A stretch of DNA of 21,716 nt, taken from assembly GCA_036835375.1 (NCBI GenBank), contig DAITMB010000087.1, forward strand, positions 1 through 21,716, read 5' to 3'. A program made the translations under genes and the position numbers. Positions 1 to 8,217 of the stretch are shown piece by piece. Every line of letters begins with the position of its first letter. Positions within the stretch are counted from its first letter, which is position 1. Below the pieces are notes generated by a model that was not told where the DNA came from, searched no databases, and was given only the letters and a program-made list of their open reading frames with translations. The stretch is from JANQTF01 sp036835375. GTDB taxonomy: Bacteria > Bacteroidota > Bacteroidia > J057.

Positions 1-320
1 TCTTCTTTGGTCATCACTTCCACGACCCTCCACCATGGAAGGGTATTTTTTCCGCGCTTGCGGACTTCTTCTACCGCAAGTTCATATTTGAATCCACTCT
101 GGTAGGTGAAGCCATAAATCTCTTTGGTCATGGGCCATGCCATCCATTGCGAAGCAGTGTCGATCTTCACCAACATACAGGTGGCGCGAATGGAATCCGG
201 GCACAGGATCGTCTCGTGTCCTATGACCATGCGGTGGCGACTCACGATGGGAGCACAGGAGCTGATGATCGTGATCATCACCACCATCCACAAGATCGGT
301 GACTGTCGGCAGGTTCTCAT
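1..320 (-). CDS. DUF4377-like lipoprotein, partial (3' end beyond the window)
   Basis: An open frame runs on the minus strand from an ATG at 320 off the left edge with no stop, so only the N-terminal ~106 residues are visible. The start is a lipoprotein signal: charged MRTCRQ, a hydrophobic stretch, then the lipobox IISSC, with Cys 22 as the likely lipidated residue. The mature part contains a Cys pair (ILCPDS, ATCMLV), then W and the string EIYGFTYQSGFKYELAV, which matches the DUF4377 pattern (W..fy..I.GF.Y..Gy.Y.L.V) found in Bacteroidota lipoproteins. The function of that domain is not known to me. An in-frame ATG at 338 is an alternative start, but it would lengthen the signal n-region without adding a feature. 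The gene is divergent from the decarboxylase at 526. Family assignment is from pattern memory and is moderately sure; the reading frame itself is well supported. Confidence 0.7.
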   Translation of the reverse strand, partial: MRTCRQSPILWMVVMITIISSCAPIVSRHRMVIGHETILCPDSIRATCMLVKIDTASQWMAWPMTKEIYGFTYQSGFKYELAVEEVRKRGKNTLPWWRVVEVMTKE

Positions 321-525
321 GAGTTGGGTTTGAATCATGGCGTGCAAGTTAAATAAATCTCCTTCACACAGGAAAAGGCGCACGTAACTTTCCGGGTTGA
401 AAGAAAATACAAACGCCGCAGAGGACTTTGGCTTCTACGAGAGGATCAGATCGAAGGCCCGTCGGTTTTTCTATTCTAATGCTTACTTTCGAATCTCTTC
501 CTAGTTACCTACTACTTTCTCTCCT

Positions 526-1977
526 ATGATGCAGGCAGACGAATTCCGTGCTTGGGCACACCAGCTGGTCGATTGGACTGCTGACTATTACGCCAATGTG
601 AATCAGTATCCGGTGAAATCCCAGGTGTTGCCACGAGAAATTTTCGATCGACTCCCCGCCGAAGCCCCTGTCCATGGGGAACGAATGGAGGACATTTGGA
701 AAGATTTTCAGGAAATCATTCTCCCGGGCATGACCCACTGGCAGCACCCGGGTTTCATGGCCTATTTTCCAGCCAATAGCTCCTACCCTTCTCTCCTGGC
801 GGAAATGCTGAGCACAGCTCTGGCGGCTCAGTGCATGATTTGGGAAACTTCTCCTGCTGCCACGGAATTAGAAGAACGAATGATGCATTGGCTCAGGCAG
901 CTCCTGGGCATTCCCGAAGGTTGGGACGGGGTCATCCAATCTACTGCCTCCGAAGCCACCTTGTGCGCCATATTATCAGCTCGTGAGCGTGCTACCGCTT
1001 TCGCCAGCAATGAGCACGGGCTTAGGGATCAAGGCACCTTTCGCGTTTATGCCTCGGAACAGATTCATTCCAGCATCGAAAAAGCCGTGAAAATCGCCGG
1101 AATTGGTCGCGAAAATTTTATTCCTATCGCCACCGACGGAGACTTTGCGATGAATCCCATGGCGCTGGAACAAGCTATTTTGGCAGACGTGGCTGCGGGA
1201 TATCGCCCGTTGTGTATCGTCGCGGGCTTGGGCACGACCAGCTCTACCGCCATTGATCCTCTACCATCCATCGCCGATATTGCCCAGCGACACCACGTTT
1301 GGGTACATGTGGACGCTGCTTACGCAGGTGCTGCCTTACTTCTGCCGGAATACCGCTGGATGAGCGAGGGGCTAGATCTTGCTGATAGCTTCGTCTTCAA
1401 TCCCCACAAATGGATGCTCACCCACTTTGACTGTTCCACTTACTTTGTGAAAGACAAGGCTTCCCTGATTCGCACCTTCGAGATTTTGCCAGAATATCTG
1501 CGAACTGCCCATGACCAGCAAGTCCACAACTACCGCGACTGGGGCATTCCGCTGGGCAGGAGGTTTCGCGCGCTGAAGCTCTGGTTTGTGATGCGAAGCT
1601 TTGGCGTAGAAGGCATCCAAACCATCCTGCGAAACCACATCGTCTGGGCGAAAGAGATCGCCCAAATCATGGAGGCAGAACCCGATTTTGAGTTGCTTGC
1701 ACCTGTGTCATTCAACCTCATCTGCTTCCGCTACTGCCCCTCGGACATAGATCCCACTAAATGGAATGAGCTAAATAAAGCCTTATTGGCGCTCATTCAG
1801 CAGTCGGGAACCTTGTATCTCACCCACACCCAGCTCCGTGATCAGTACACCTTGCGCATGGTCGCAGGCCAGCCCTATCTGGAGCGATCACAGCTCCTAA
1901 GTGCCTGGAAGCAGATTCGCGCATGCGCCATTTCTGCCAAATCCGCCTTTTCCTCCACCACAGCCTTTCCCCAATGA
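526..1977 (+). CDS. PLP-dependent aromatic-L-amino-acid decarboxylase (group II)
   Basis: A 483-residue protein, the usual length for the group II decarboxylase family (DOPA/tyrosine/tryptophan decarboxylases). These remove the alpha-carboxyl of an aromatic amino acid to give the amine and CO2 in the cytosol. Visible hallmarks are an N-terminal HWQHPGFMAYFPANSSYPS substrate-pocket segment, the STASEATL motif, His181 in IHSSIEKA (stacks on PLP), Asp263 in VHVDAAYAG (pyridine nitrogen) and Lys295 in FNPHKWM (Schiff base). Tyr324 in LPEYL corresponds to the mobile-loop Tyr332 of mammalian DOPA decarboxylase. Keeping this Tyr argues for true decarboxylation rather than the aldehyde-synthase variants that lose it. 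The exact substrate (Tyr, Trp, Phe, DOPA) cannot be read from the sequence. The stop codon overlaps the start of the next gene (ATGA at 1974-1977), so the two are probably one operon with coupled translation. Confidence 0.9.
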   Translation: MMQADEFRAWAHQLVDWTADYYANVNQYPVKSQVLPREIFDRLPAEAPVHGERMEDIWKDFQEIILPGMTHWQHPGFMAYFPANSSYPSLLAEMLSTALAAQCMIWETSPAATELEERMMHWLRQLLGIPEGWDGVIQSTASEATLCAILSARERATAFASNEHGLRDQGTFRVYASEQIHSSIEKAVKIAGIGRENFIPIATDGDFAMNPMALEQAILADVAAGYRPLCIVAGLGTTSSTAIDPLPSIADIAQRHHVWVHVDAAYAGAALLLPEYRWMSEGLDLADSFVFNPHKWMLTHFDCSTYFVKDKASLIRTFEILPEYLRTAHDQQVHNYRDWGIPLGRRFRALKLWFVMRSFGVEGIQTILRNHIVWAKEIAQIMEAEPDFELLAPVSFNLICFRYCPSDIDPTKWNELNKALLALIQQSGTLYLTHTQLRDQYTLRMVAGQPYLERSQLLSAWKQIRACAISAKSAFSSTTAFPQ

Positions 1978-4118
1978 AATCCCTGCTTGCCCTCCTAGTT
2001 CTCTTCTCGCTCAGCACCTCCGCATGGTCGCAGACCTCTACGAGGACCATTGATCCGCAGCGGATCACGATCTTGCGAGACTCTTTTGGCGTCGCTCACA
2101 TCCATGCACCCACCGATGCAGAAGTAGCCTACGGATTTGCTTGGGCCCAAGCAGAGGACGATTTTAAGACCATTCAGCTCACACTTCTTCCCTTGCGCGG
2201 TCGCCTTGCAGCTTACAGTGGCAAGTCGGGCGCAATTCTGGACGTGGCTGCCGCCATGCTTGGCGTTGATACGCTGGTCGATCAGCGCTACACACAAGAT
2301 CTAAGCCCGGCCTTTCGCGAACTGATAGAAGCCTACGCAGCTGGGCTCAATGACTACGCCGCCAAGCACCCACAAGAGCTATTGTTGAAGGGCCTTCTTC
2401 CTTTCACCGGCAAAGACATCATCAAAGGCTATGTGTTCGAAACGGCCTTTCTCACTGGTGTGCAGGGGCCGCTCGCAGACATTTTCGACAACCGCCTCCC
2501 TGAAGTCACGCCAGCAATACCCACTGGTTCCAATGCCTTTGCGATTTCGCCCAGCATCACCGAGGATGGCCACACCTACTTCTGTAGCAACTCTCACCAA
2601 CCCCTACAAGGGCCTTATTCTTGGTATGAAGCGCACTTGGTGAGCGATGAAGGCTGGAATTTCCTTGGCGCTACCTTTCCGGGCGGTATCACCCCCTTTG
2701 TAGGGACCAATCCATATCTCGGCTGGTCCCACACGGTCAATCACCCCGATCTAGCAGACGTCTATGAGCTACAAATGCATCCGAACAATCCGCTACAATA
2801 TCGTTTCGACGAGGAGTGGAAGACGCTGGAGAGCTTTCGGGTGAAGTTGCGCGTGAAAATAGGCCCTGTGAGAATTCCCCTTTCGCGGAAATACTATCGC
2901 TCGGTGTATGGACTGACCCTGCGGAATCGACAAGGCTTCTATGCGCTACGGTTTCCCGCCAATCAAGATATTCGCGCGGCCGAGCAATGGTACCGAATGA
3001 ACAAAGCGACTGATTGGACATCCTTTCAAGAGGCATTGCGAATGAATGCTATTCCGGGAACCAACATCGTCTATGCGGACCGGGAAGGGCATATTTATTA
3101 TGTGGGCAATGCCAAATTTCCGCGTAGATCAAGCCGATATGACTGGTCTGGCGTGGTGCCGGGCAACACCAGTGAGACCTTGTGGACCACGTTTGTTCCT
3201 TTTGATTCTTTGGCGCAGGTACTCGATCCCGCCTGCGGCTACGTATTCAACACCAACCATTCGCCCTTCTTTTCCACTGCACCGGCAGATGCCCCATCGA
3301 TCGCCTCGCTTCCGCATGGCCACGGCTACCTCCAGTCCCACAACAACCGTAGCCTTCGATTTTTGGAGCTGCTTCAGGATCAAGGAATAGGAGAAATCAG
3401 AGAAAGAGTAGTCGAAGGAAGCATAGAAAACGACTCACCCGGCATCCTGAATTGGGAGGATTTTGTGCGAATCAAATACGACCTGCACTACAGCGACACC
3501 CTGCCAGACCCGGTGATCGTCAATTGGCACTCCCTTCTCGAAATCGACCCATCGACACACCCTGACCTGGCACCAGCGCTACAGGTCCTTCGCGATTGGG
3601 ACCGTAGCACCCACCACACTAGCAAGGGAGCGACCTTGTTTTTGCTGAGCTGGCACTTTATGTATCAAGCGCTGGCCCCCGAAGGGCGATGGAAGCGGGG
3701 GTATCGGGCCAGCGAAGAGGAGCTTGCGACGGCCTTGCGTCTGGGTGTCGGGTACTTGCAGAAGCATTTTGGTCAACTAGCGGTGCCGCTCGGCGAGCTA
3801 CAGCGACATCGCAGAGGCAATGTGGACCTGCCAGTGAGTGGCGGCCCTGAAATCCTAGCTGCGATCTATGCGGTTCCAGGCAAAGATGGTCGATTTGAAA
3901 GTATGGTCGGAGATGGCTTCATTCAGTTTGTAAAATATGGCCCAGAAGGCCCTGTCGTGCTGGAGACCGTCATGCCCTACGGAGCGTCGAGCAAGCCAGA
4001 AAGTCCCCACTTCACCGACCAAATGGAAATGTATGTATCACAAAAGCGAAAGACCATGACACTCGTGTGGGAAGAACTGGAGCGCTCTGCATTGCAGTCA
4101 TATCACCCAAATGAATAG
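1974..4118 (+). CDS. Secreted penicillin-acylase-family Ntn hydrolase
   Basis: A 714-residue precursor of the penicillin acylase / N-acyl amidase family, which hydrolyses N-acyl bonds (penicillins, acyl-homoserine lactones, lipopeptide acyl chains, N-acyl amino acids). The chosen ATG at 1974 begins a clear signal peptide (MKSLLALLVLFSLSTSAWSQ), so export is likely; an upstream in-frame ATG at 1923 would bury the signal and lies inside the preceding gene. The alpha part has ITILRDSFGVAHIHAPT and GFAWAQAEDDF, both typical. Self-cleavage is expected before Ser186 in PTGSNAFAIS, which would become the N-terminal nucleophile of the beta chain. GWSHTVNHPDLADVYEL supplies the expected oxyanion-region Asn. 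The SHNNRSLRFLELL and PYGASSKPESPHFTDQ segments are also family typical. It starts within the stop of the decarboxylase gene. The acyl substrate is unknown. Confidence 0.9.
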   Translation: MKSLLALLVLFSLSTSAWSQTSTRTIDPQRITILRDSFGVAHIHAPTDAEVAYGFAWAQAEDDFKTIQLTLLPLRGRLAAYSGKSGAILDVAAAMLGVDTLVDQRYTQDLSPAFRELIEAYAAGLNDYAAKHPQELLLKGLLPFTGKDIIKGYVFETAFLTGVQGPLADIFDNRLPEVTPAIPTGSNAFAISPSITEDGHTYFCSNSHQPLQGPYSWYEAHLVSDEGWNFLGATFPGGITPFVGTNPYLGWSHTVNHPDLADVYELQMHPNNPLQYRFDEEWKTLESFRVKLRVKIGPVRIPLSRKYYRSVYGLTLRNRQGFYALRFPANQDIRAAEQWYRMNKATDWTSFQEALRMNAIPGTNIVYADREGHIYYVGNAKFPRRSSRYDWSGVVPGNTSETLWTTFVPFDSLAQVLDPACGYVFNTNHSPFFSTAPADAPSIASLPHGHGYLQSHNNRSLRFLELLQDQGIGEIRERVVEGSIENDSPGILNWEDFVRIKYDLHYSDTLPDPVIVNWHSLLEIDPSTHPDLAPALQVLRDWDRSTHHTSKGATLFLLSWHFMYQALAPEGRWKRGYRASEEELATALRLGVGYLQKHFGQLAVPLGELQRHRRGNVDLPVSGGPEILAAIYAVPGKDGRFESMVGDGFIQFVKYGPEGPVVLETVMPYGASSKPESPHFTDQMEMYVSQKRKTMTLVWEELERSALQSYHPNE

Positions 4119-4300
4119 CACTTCGGCGCCTGAAAGAAAGATTCATGTTGAGAAAAGGTGCCAAAATATGATCATGCAACATCTAATCACGAATCCAGCA
4201 TGGAAAATGCTCTGGGTTACGGGTAAGAAATATGAAAATTCTGATTTTACGATTTATCGAACAATCTGCAATTTCGTCATGTCGGTTAAGGAAATCGGCC

Positions 4301-4747
4301 ATGAAAAAAACATCAAAAACAACTCACATGGACGCGAAAAAACTATGGATGGGAATATTCGGCGCCAGCCTTTTGCTCAGCAGCTGCGGCCTTTCTGATC
4401 ATTCGATTGAAGACCGAAATCCAGGGAATGCGCCAATTTCTATGGAAGCCACAGAAATTGCCTCCGAGGAATGCGAGAAGACAGCGATCGTGCGCGTATT
4501 ACGTGGCCAATACGACTGCGAATATGTATTCTTCATGGAGGATCGACGGCTCTTCACACCGCTCAATGCCGAGGACATTCCTTTTAAACTCTACTCCGGA
4601 CAAAAGATTCGACTGAGCTTGGATCCACTCAATACCAACAATCGGGACTGTCTGGACGCTGTGCCAGCCTTTGTGAAATGTGCGTCCATTTTCGTCGAAG
4701 GAGAACACCGAGATCAACCACGCGACTCAGCTCCGCGCACGGAGTAA
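4301..4747 (+). CDS. Small predicted lipoprotein, function unknown
   Basis: A 148-residue protein with a bacterial lipoprotein signal: basic N-terminus (MKKTSKTTHMDAKK), hydrophobic core and lipobox LLSSC, with Cys 29 lipidated. An ATG at 4328 would give a more compact 20-residue signal and is equally possible. The mature part carries four more cysteines (EEC, YDC, RDC, VKC) that could form two disulfides. The layout YDCEYVFFMEDRRLFTPLN, then LYSGQKIRLSLDPL, then FVKCASIFVE, resembles small beta-rich Bacteroidota lipoproteins with a DC.y...dg..l.P / dGq.v / C..i pattern, but I know no function for them. It sits 182 bp after the acylase gene and ends just before a strong terminator, so it may be the last gene of that transcript. 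Confidence 0.7.
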   Translation: MKKTSKTTHMDAKKLWMGIFGASLLLSSCGLSDHSIEDRNPGNAPISMEATEIASEECEKTAIVRVLRGQYDCEYVFFMEDRRLFTPLNAEDIPFKLYSGQKIRLSLDPLNTNNRDCLDAVPAFVKCASIFVEGEHRDQPRDSAPRTE

Positions 4748-4790
4748 GCTCACTCAAGTTTCATTTGTGGACTGGTTAGGGGATCAATTG

Positions 4791-4824
4791 GCAGTCGATC
4801 GCATCATGATCGACTGCTTTTTTT
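4791..4824 (+). terminator. Rho-independent terminator after the lipoprotein gene
   Basis: A perfect 10-bp inverted repeat, GCAGTCGATC (4791-4800) and GATCGACTGC (4808-4817), encloses a 7-nt loop and is followed at once by seven T (4818-4824). It lies 44 bp after the lipoprotein stop. There is no A-tract on its left side, so it should act on the plus strand only and not on the converging response-regulator gene. Confidence 0.9.
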
Positions 4825-4865
4825 GTGCTTCTTTTCAAATAATGCTTTTGGTGAAATGTCCTTTT

Positions 4866-5267
4866 CTATTTTACCAACTGTAGCAGCCGGGGAATGTGTG
4901 CTGTTTTAAGTGGTTTTGAAATATAATCCAGCACCTCTTCAAAGGAGCTGACGCGATCCTGATCGGTTGGATCAATCGAAGAGGAGAGCATGCATACCTT
5001 GAGCGGAAGCTTTCGCCTCCGAATTTCGGCGACCAACTCCCAGCCCGACATGCCCGGCATGTCGATGTCCAACAGAATTAAATCTGGGAGTTTTTCGCCT
5101 TTTCGGCGGGCAGATTCCAACCATTGAAGGGCGGAATCCGGATTATCGTGTACAGTGAGGGCGTCGGAAGGGAAAAAATTTCGGAGCAAGAGTTGGTTCA
5201 TCATGTTGGTCATTGCGTCGTCATCGACCAACATAACAGTAGTAAAAGAAAGTCCTTGTTCATCCAT
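4866..5267 (-). CDS. Single-domain (CheY-like) response regulator
   Basis: A 133-residue protein consisting of one receiver domain. It shows the acidic pocket Asp15-Asp17 (MLVDDD), the phospho-acceptor Asp67 in LILLDIDMPGMSGWEL, the conserved Ser in MLSSSIDP (95-97) and Lys118 in YISKPL. No DNA-binding or enzymatic output domain follows; the protein ends 15 residues after the Lys. The SSIDP.D wording is typical of Bacteroidota stand-alone receivers that accept phosphate from hybrid kinases. No kinase is present in the window, so the partner is unknown. The gene is transcribed toward the lipoprotein gene and its start is preceded by an A/T-rich leader without a clear Shine-Dalgarno sequence. 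Confidence 0.9.
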   Translation of the reverse strand: MDEQGLSFTTVMLVDDDAMTNMMNQLLLRNFFPSDALTVHDNPDSALQWLESARRKGEKLPDLILLDIDMPGMSGWELVAEIRRRKLPLKVCMLSSSIDPTDQDRVSSFEEVLDYISKPLKTAHIPRLLQLVK

Positions 5268-5476
5268 GATAAAAAAACAAACGTGTCAAGGAAGTTTGTT
5301 AGGAATTATTAAAAACGCAATCCAGCTATCGGTAAATGTTATCATTCAGAGGGACTTTTAGCGCTTGCCTCCATCAACAGAGCAAACATTCTGTTGACCG
5401 ACAACTAATGTTCTCCTACCTGAGATCTTCCATAGCATATCCAGAAGAACTTTCCTGAACCTCACAAGTGCCATTC

Positions 5477-6619
5477 TCAAAAGTCCAGGGCTTGCGCCAG
5501 ATCTTCGAGCAAATCTTCATGGTCTTCAATCCCAACGGAAAGTCGAATCAGCGTATCTTCCAAGCCAGCTTCCATGCGTGCTGCATGTGGAATCGAGGCA
5601 TGGGTCATGGTGGCAGGGTGCCCGATGAGCGACTCCACACCGCCGAGACTTTCTGCAAGTGCGAAGAGCTTGGTCCCTTTGAGCACCCGTAGCGCATCTT
5701 CTATGCTATCGCCCTTCAGCGTAAATGAAATCATCCCGCCAAAGTCTTTCATTTGTCTTGCGGCCACATCGTGATTGAGATGATCGGGAAATCCCGGCCA
5801 GTTGACTTGCTTGACTTTGACATGATTTCGAAGAAAATGTGCAACTTCTTTCCCGTTTGTGCAGTGCTGACGCATCCGCAAGTGTAGGGTCTTGATTCCT
5901 CGCAGCGTGAGAAAGCAATCTTGCGGCCCGGGAGTAGCACCCGACGCATTCTGAATAAATTTCAACCTCGCAGCGAGTTCTTCGTCATTGAGCACCAGCG
6001 CACCCATGACCACATCAGAGTGGCCATTGATGTACTTGGTGATGGAGTGCAGGACAATGTCAGCACCCAACGACAGCGGCTGCTGGAGATATGGAGAAGA
6101 AAAGGTATTATCAACGACAGTTAGGATCCCCCGGGCCTTGGCTATCGCTGCGACTGCCTCAATGTCAATGATGTTCATCAAGGGATTGGTGGGCGTTTCG
6201 ACCCAAATGAGGCGAGTTTGCGGCGATATAACCTGCTCCAGCACCTCGAGCTTATTCATCCCGATGAATCGAAAGCGTATGCCGAAAGGCTCAAAAATTT
6301 TGGTAAAGATCCGATATGTTCCTCCATAAAGGTCATTTGTGGCGATGACCTCGTCTCCAGGACGCAGCAACTTGAGAATGGCATCGACAGCGGCCATTCC
6401 AGTAGCATAGACCAAGCCATATGCCCCGCCTTCGAGCGCAGCGAGGGAGGATTCGAGTACGGAGCGCGTAGGATTCTGTGTGCGACCATATTCATATCCT
6501 TGATGGTCTCCGGGAGCCGCTTGCACATATGTGCTTGTCTGGAAAATAGGCGTCATGATTGCGCCTGTGGAGGGATCTGGTTCTATGCCAGCGTGGACTG
6601 CTTTGGTGCCAAATTTCAT
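5477..6619 (-). CDS. Cystathionine gamma-synthase / gamma-lyase family PLP enzyme
   Basis: A 380-residue member of the Cys/Met metabolism PLP family (MetB/MetC/CGL). The ATG at 6619 gives the usual MKFGTKAVHAG start; a longer frame from a TTG at 6643 is unlikely. Visible residues are Tyr43 and Arg45 in YEYGRTQNPTR (phosphate and substrate binding from the neighbouring subunit), Tyr98 in DLYGGTYR, Asp170 in VVDNTFSSPYLQ and Lys195 in HSITKYINGHSDVV. The family joins cysteine to an activated homoserine in methionine synthesis (gamma-synthase) or cleaves cystathionine to cysteine (gamma-lyase). The C-terminus, DTLIRLSVGIEDHEDLLEDL, is very like that of eukaryotic gamma-lyases, and bacterial enzymes of this type are often bifunctional. 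No cystathionine beta-synthase or other sulfur gene is next to it, so context does not settle the reaction. Divergent from the EcsC-family gene. Confidence 0.9.
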   Translation of the reverse strand: MKFGTKAVHAGIEPDPSTGAIMTPIFQTSTYVQAAPGDHQGYEYGRTQNPTRSVLESSLAALEGGAYGLVYATGMAAVDAILKLLRPGDEVIATNDLYGGTYRIFTKIFEPFGIRFRFIGMNKLEVLEQVISPQTRLIWVETPTNPLMNIIDIEAVAAIAKARGILTVVDNTFSSPYLQQPLSLGADIVLHSITKYINGHSDVVMGALVLNDEELAARLKFIQNASGATPGPQDCFLTLRGIKTLHLRMRQHCTNGKEVAHFLRNHVKVKQVNWPGFPDHLNHDVAARQMKDFGGMISFTLKGDSIEDALRVLKGTKLFALAESLGGVESLIGHPATMTHASIPHAARMEAGLEDTLIRLSVGIEDHEDLLEDLAQALDF

Positions 6620-6647
6620 ACATTTAATTTTCTCTCTGCCCAACCTT

Positions 6648-6662
6648 CAGGCTAGAAGCCTG
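6648..6662. repeat. Short perfect hairpin in the leader of the cystathionine gene
   Basis: CAGGCT, a 3-nt loop AGA, then AGCCTG form a 6-bp perfect inverted repeat 29 bp upstream of the ATG at 6619. It could be an operator half-pair or a leader stem. It is short enough to be chance, and there is no T-tract on either side. Confidence 0.35.
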
Positions 6663-6692
6663 TAAACTAACGCAGATTTCGGCGAAATTGTA

Positions 6693-6715
6693 AATCGAGT
6701 TTATCAATCGAGTTT
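6693..6715. repeat. Tandem 10-bp direct repeat in the divergent promoter region
   Basis: AATCGAGTTT occurs at 6693-6702 and again at 6706-6715, and TTGTAA flanks the pair at 6688-6693 and 6714-6719. The repeats end 9 bp before the EcsC-family ATG at 6725 and lie within the region shared with the divergent cystathionine gene. Placement suggests a regulator-binding site, but no binding protein is identifiable. Confidence 0.45.
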
Positions 6716-6724
6716 GTAATTCAT

Positions 6725-7618
6725 ATGGCAAAACTAAACGCATCCGAGAGCAAAATCCTTGACGAGATTGCTGCTTGGAAGGGTTCTAACCCTAGCTTTC
6801 TCAATCGGGCGACCGACTTTGTCAGCAAGCCCATCTCCTGGCTGACAGACAAAATTACACCCGAGGAAGTGAAGTCAAACGTGGCTTCCCTCACTGAAAA
6901 AATTGTTGAAAAGGTCCACGATGCCTCTTCGTGGTCCGTGAATCCGGAGGACGTGCTCAAGGCTGCCAAAGAATTTGACATTTACGCTGCCACCATCGCT
7001 GAACTTCGTAAGGCTTCCATCCATGACCTCGATCATGTGGCGCAAGACTACATCACCCAAAACACGCGCGTGGGGACCATCTCCGGCGTGGGAACAGGCA
7101 TTGTCGGCTGGCCAGGACTCATCGCTGACTTGCCCACGCTGTTCCTGCTCTCCCTCCGCCAAATCTATCAAATCGCACTCAGCTACGGCTACAATCCACA
7201 TTCACCAGACGGAGAAGTCAGAGAGAGGGCTTTTGAAATGGAATACATGATGAGGGTCTTCAAAATCTCCGCAGCGTCCGATAAAATCCAAAAGCAAAAA
7301 TCTCTCGCCGAGCTCAAAGATTTTGAAGCTGGAAGATACTCCGAAGTGTACGGGGAATTGGTGGGCGATTTCACGACCAAGCATCTGGGCAAGAATGCGA
7401 CAAGCTTCATCAGCAGAATTGTGATCAAGGAAATCGTAGAGCGCACCATCACCAAAAAAGCCATTGGTCTGGTGCCTGGACTGGGTGCCGTTTTTTCCGG
7501 CGGATTCAATTATGTCTATCTCAAAGACGTAGGCGAAGCTGCTTTCATGCTGTATCGCGAGCGATTTCTCCTAGACAAAAAAGGTCGAAACCGCAGCATT
7601 CAAATTGAAATTGATTGA
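6725..7618 (+). CDS. EcsC-family protein
   Basis: A 297-residue protein that I assign to the EcsC family, named after the third gene of the Bacillus ecsABC ABC-transporter operon, whose biochemical role is not established. Supporting segments are the glycine-rich hydrophobic stretch GTISGVGTGIVGWPGLIADLPTLFLLSLRQIYQIAL (about residues 119-154), the later RAFEMEYMMRVF helix, and a second glycine-rich hairpin near the C-terminus, GLVPGLGAVFSGGFNYVYLKDVGEAA (about 250-275). The two hydrophobic segments suggest membrane association without a signal peptide. No ABC-transporter genes (ecsA/ecsB) lie nearby, so it is a stand-alone copy. It is divergent from the cystathionine gene and followed by a long non-coding stretch. 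Confidence 0.8.
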   Translation: MAKLNASESKILDEIAAWKGSNPSFLNRATDFVSKPISWLTDKITPEEVKSNVASLTEKIVEKVHDASSWSVNPEDVLKAAKEFDIYAATIAELRKASIHDLDHVAQDYITQNTRVGTISGVGTGIVGWPGLIADLPTLFLLSLRQIYQIALSYGYNPHSPDGEVRERAFEMEYMMRVFKISAASDKIQKQKSLAELKDFEAGRYSEVYGELVGDFTTKHLGKNATSFISRIVIKEIVERTITKKAIGLVPGLGAVFSGGFNYVYLKDVGEAAFMLYRERFLLDKKGRNRSIQIEID

Positions 7619-8217
7619 TCAACCCTCACACTACATACCCGAGATGATGCCGTTGGTCTTCAGAATAAGGTATTTGGACGAAAATATCGGCAACTATGAT
7701 GTTTTTGGAGTAATCCCTCGCATCTGCCTTGCTTCAATCACGTAAAAGACTAGCGACTATCGTTAAAGCGTTAGAGTTGTGTGGGCCCCTTTCTCGTGGA
7801 GAAAGGGGCTTTTGTGTGTGGGGTGGTTTGCGCGAACGGGGTCACTTGGCACTGCCTTTGCGCTGATGTATGGGGCCCTGCCTTGCCAAAACGCAACTGT
7901 TGGCGATGTTTTCTGTCTTTTACAGCGTATTTTTTGCAGGTTGCCATCAAAATCGCCAAGCACGCTGTCTCGCACAAGTGCTGGACCCCAAGCCCCAATT
8001 CGTCCCCACATTCCCAGCATCGCAAAGACCTGAATAAAGATCTACTAGCTTGCGTTATCTTGCTCCGCTATTCATGCACGTTATGATCTTGAATTTCTGC
8101 TTCAGCTTTCCTCCCGATTCATCTATCTTTTCTCGTAGATCGGAAAGGAGAATGCCCTTCTCTATGAAAAACATTCCGAATTACTGTATTTTGTCGCTGA
8201 AACTAATGCATCTCGCA
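7619..8217. other. 599-bp intergenic region without a credible gene
   Basis: This stretch holds the terminator-like hairpin at 7785-7813 and the leader of the TPR gene. Short overlapping frames exist on both strands between 7763 and 8086, but they are proline/cysteine/tryptophan-rich, lack recognisable motifs and overlap each other, as expected for spurious frames. The plus-strand frame of the TPR gene extends upstream to about 8050 from a TTG, but its first ~56 codons lack any signal-like or TPR-like content, so I treat it as leader. Confidence 0.6.
7785..7813 (+). terminator. Terminator-like hairpin downstream of the EcsC-family gene
   Basis: GCCCCTTTCTC (7785-7795) and GAGAAAGGGGC (7799-7809) form a perfect 11-bp stem with a 3-nt GTG loop, followed by four T. 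The stem is very stable but the T-run is short, and it lies 167 bp after the EcsC-family stop, so termination is likely but not certain. Confidence 0.7.

Noticed and set aside
7763..8086. Overlapping 84-101-residue frames on both strands in the EcsC-TPR gap
   Set aside because: They overlap each other on opposite strands, run through the terminator hairpin, and have Cys/Trp/Pro-rich translations with no motif or start-site support.
8105..8148. Nested short inverted repeats (CTTTCC/GGAAAG and ATCTA/TAGAT) in the TPR leader
   Set aside because: The arms are 5-6 bp, cannot form one continuous stem and match no riboswitch I know.
8050..8217. Upstream extension of the TPR gene from a TTG
   Set aside because: The added 56 residues precede a good signal peptide at 8218 and look like translated leader; a secreted TPR protein should start at the signal.
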